In this document: piece by piece, positions 62,377 to 64,000 of the stretch
Layout: each line of letters opens with the position of its first letter
Position numbering within the stretch: the stretch's first letter is position 1
Origin: Desmonostoc vinosum HA7617-LM4
Lineage (GTDB): Bacteria; Cyanobacteriota; Cyanobacteriia; Cyanobacteriales; Nostocaceae
Assembly (NCBI GenBank): GCA_019359515.1
Contig: JAHHHC010000011.1
Coordinates: forward strand, 94,663 to 158,662
Direction of reading: 5' to 3'
DNA: 64,000 nt
Notes under the pieces: generated by a model
Database searches by the model: none
What the model saw: only the letters and a program-made list of their open reading frames with translations
What the model was told of the DNA's origin: nothing
Position numbers and translations under genes: made by a program

Positions 62377-62706
62377 ATGGCAGAACCAATATTAACCGAT
62401 GTCTTTGGCCCAGGTGCAACACAAACAGCCACCACCATCACAATTTTGAAAGCAGACTTACCAGGATTAACCGCCGCCGCTAATAATAAAGCTGATTCTT
62501 TACTAGTTGGACTTGCTTTAAGATGGCAAATTGCTTTAACAGAAACATTGTTTAATTCCGATACTGACCGAAGTATTTATATTGGCAATGGCTACCCTAA
62601 CTTTGCTTACAGAGGAACGAATAACGCGCAATATAGAGTAGACCAACTAACAATAAATCTCGCCAGAATAGACACCTTTGGAACAATCGACCCGGATGAT
62701 TATTAA
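62377..62706 (+). CDS. Element protein of unknown function (109 aa)
   Basis: A 109-residue protein MAEPILTDVFGPGATQTATTITILKADLPGL..., no signal peptide or membrane helix, rich in Thr and Asn with beta-strand tendency. Its stop overlaps the start of the next gene by one base (TAATG). It resembles virion/tail-type or surface-fibre-type small proteins in style only; I do not recognise the family. It is divergent from the recombinase and heads a four-gene run. Confidence 0.65.
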   Translation: MAEPILTDVFGPGATQTATTITILKADLPGLTAAANNKADSLLVGLALRWQIALTETLFNSDTDRSIYIGNGYPNFAYRGTNNAQYRVDQLTINLARIDTFGTIDPDDY

Positions 62707-63208
62707 TGAGTACTAAATGCTGGAAAACAAGGGGTCAAAATTGCACCTCTTTTAGACAGAATGGTGCAATGGTGCAGGGGAACAATGTTTTTGTAGATTC
62801 GTGGAGACGTGCAACTACAATTACAACCGTTATAGCAACAGTACCGGATGGATATTATGTTAACTGCCAAGCTTACTTTTTGGTACTAAACGACATAAAA
62901 ACAAATATCTGGGCAGCTTCATGGACTATTACTGAAGACCCTAACAATTCGCAGTGTCCCGCAGAGCCTAAATACGATTGCATCAATGGAGTTTGTGCAT
63001 TGGCTACAGCATACAATACCCCTGGCAGTTATGCCTCTTTAGCTGATTGTCAATCAGCTTGTGGCGTTTCTTCTCCTGGTTGTGCTGCGCCTAATCTCTG
63101 CATTGACCCTAACAATTACTGCCCCCTGGGAAGGTTTGTTTAACTACTAATGACTGGAATCAAATCGAGTCTTTATCTAGCCAATTAGCAAGTAAAAATT
63201 GTAGTTAG
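62706..63208 (+). pseudogene. Cysteine-rich element protein with C-tract frameshift
   Basis: As read, the frame ends at 63143 after CPLGRFV (145 residues). If the run of five C at about 63122-63126 had six, the frame would continue CPPGKVCLTTNDWNQIESLS...SKNCS to a TAG at 63208, five bases before the next gene. The body has a Trp/Tyr-rich N-terminal domain and a C-terminal disulfide-type module (CINGVCALATAYNTPGSYASLADCQSACG). Such C-x(4)-C...YASL..CQ..C modules occur in phage- and element-encoded proteins. Start ATG 62706, overlapping the gene before. Confidence 0.65.
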
Positions 63209-63213
63209 AAACT

Positions 63214-63672
63214 ATGTCATCAGCCAGTACAATTAATAATTTACAACAGGCTTTAAATTGTGCTGATAAATGCGATTGTTGCAGTAATTTACAGCAACAA
63301 ATTAACGCAATCAAAGCTGAATTACAAGTACTGAAAAATAAACCGACTAGCGTAGATGAATATGCCCGTAAGCTAGCAAAAGAAGCATTAAAAACTGCCT
63401 ATCAAGCTGATGCAAATGCCTATCGTGCTACAGCTGAGGCTGAAAATGTACGAGCGGAACTTAAAGAATTGAAAGCAATTTTAGTGGCCGCGGCGGCCGC
63501 CGCAGCATTAGCGGGGGCTGCTATGGCAGCGGCTGGCAGTGCGGCCGCTGCTGCTGCTGGTGCTGTCAGCACTGCTTCCCAAGCTTTAAGTCGCTTTGCG
63601 TCCATCTTAGACAAGCTCGATAGGCTGTTAACCTTGGCTGACACGATATTATTTACGACGAGAACAAGATGA
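63214..63672 (+). CDS. Element protein with coiled coil and Ala-rich hydrophobic segment
   Basis: A 152-residue protein. An N-terminal CDKCDCC-type cluster (NCADKCDCCSN, about 15-25), a coiled coil (LQQQINAIKAELQVLKN and LAKEALKTAYQADANAYRATAEAENVRAELKEL), then a run of Ala/Gly (about 89-118) that could span a membrane, then an amphipathic end. The stop overlaps the next start (ATGA). No family recognised. The Ala-rich part is GC-rich and codes with GCGGCGGCC-type repeats. Confidence 0.65.
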   Translation: MSSASTINNLQQALNCADKCDCCSNLQQQINAIKAELQVLKNKPTSVDEYARKLAKEALKTAYQADANAYRATAEAENVRAELKELKAILVAAAAAAALAGAAMAAAGSAAAAAAGAVSTASQALSRFASILDKLDRLLTLADTILFTTRTR

Positions 63673-63899
63673 GTACTTTTGACCCCGGCACTTCTGGAAC
63701 TTTAAAATCAACCCAAATTCCTCAAGCTTTTTTTGAGGTTTGTCGCGCGTTAGATGCTGCTGAAAATAGCAGAAATGGCGCTAATCCTGGTTTACCACCA
63801 CGCCGAAATTTGTCTACAACAGTTAGTTTTGACACTGGCACTATTGCTGTTGCTGCAACTATACCTATTGTTACTATAGGAATCCTATTTGATTTTTGA
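63669..63899 (+). CDS. Small element protein (76 aa)
   Basis: A 76-residue protein MSTFDPGTSGTLKSTQIPQAFFEVCRALDAAENSRN..., then a hydrophobic C-terminal half (TIAVAATIPIVTIGILFDF). Coupled to the gene before it by a 4-base overlap. No family recognised. The run probably continues beyond the right edge. Confidence 0.6.
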   Translation: MSTFDPGTSGTLKSTQIPQAFFEVCRALDAAENSRNGANPGLPPRRNLSTTVSFDTGTIAVAATIPIVTIGILFDF

Positions 63900-64000
63900 A
63901 AAAACTCCGTACATTTCAAGAGTGGCAAAATCAAAGGTAGTGTGTCGAATAAACCATTCAAACATCCATTTCAAATGTGAAAAAGAGGGAATTAAGGCAC

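Overview
The window looks like chromosome of a filamentous, heterocyst-type cyanobacterium (Nostocales). The photosystem II genes psbH and psbN, a carboxysome/BMC shell gene and many GCGATCGC (HIP1) octamers point to cyanobacteria. Abundant 7-bp tandem repeats (CCCCAGT, GGGGATT, ATTCGTA types), multi-hairpin dispersed repeats, a microviridin locus and a tRNA array point to Nostoc-like genomes. The genus is inferred, not shown.

Layout. 1-4.6 kb: the end of a nucleotidyltransferase gene, a small conserved gene, egtC-egtB (ergothioneine) and rnz. 4.7-7.1 kb: a two-gene restriction-modification unit whose HNH nuclease is cut by an in-frame TAG, then an HTH regulator. 8-10.2 kb: a Wzz/tyrosine-kinase-like exopolysaccharide protein. 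10.6-13.3 kb: a leftward iron cluster (lipoprotein, ferritin-like protein, FTR1 permease). 14.2-17.9 kb: a Uma2 gene and a microviridin (graspetide) locus with two ATP-grasp ligases, a precursor carrying three core peptides and a second, unexplained leader-like peptide. 18.8-23.3 kb: murD (with a heptamer array inside the coding frame), glyS and a VOC protein. 23.6-29.6 kb: a Co/Ni-type ECF importer (cbiM-cbiQ-cbiO), an unusual Ig-like membrane protein, cbtB and a Tat-exported multicopper oxidase. 29.6-30.1 kb: a leftward, partly degenerate tRNA array (Ser, His, Ala, Arg-like, Val and a fragment). 30.5-33.2 kb: an unknown gene, anmK (also with a repeat in frame) and a second Uma2. 33.3-41.7 kb: leftward kdpABC plus an N-terminal-only kdpD, divergent from a histidine kinase/NarL-type regulator pair. 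42.4-47.7 kb: a 1744-residue surface-type protein. 48-50.7 kb: an FHA-PAS-GAF-GGDEF-EAL protein. 50.8-60.5 kb: small membrane and lipoprotein genes, an RRM protein-rpsU pair, a sugar kinase, a cysQ-like gene, rsmI, a second rpsU, pth, tatA, psbH/psbN and a 5'-truncated BMC shell gene. About 60.6 kb to the right edge: an apparent integrated element with a tyrosine recombinase, two tandem paralogous 52-residue proteins and a run of overlapping unknown genes, one with a C-tract frameshift.

Themes. Repeats have entered coding sequence or start regions at murD, anmK, egtB and mvdC. A family of short elements shares the terminus AGAC(C/T)TCTTGCAAAA and perfect internal hairpins. One diverged member keeps hairpins with different stem sequences, which suggests selection on structure. 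The most unusual biology is the three-core microviridin precursor with a companion peptide, the degenerate tRNA array, and the element that abuts the truncated shell gene. All functions are assigned by reading motifs. No database search was run.
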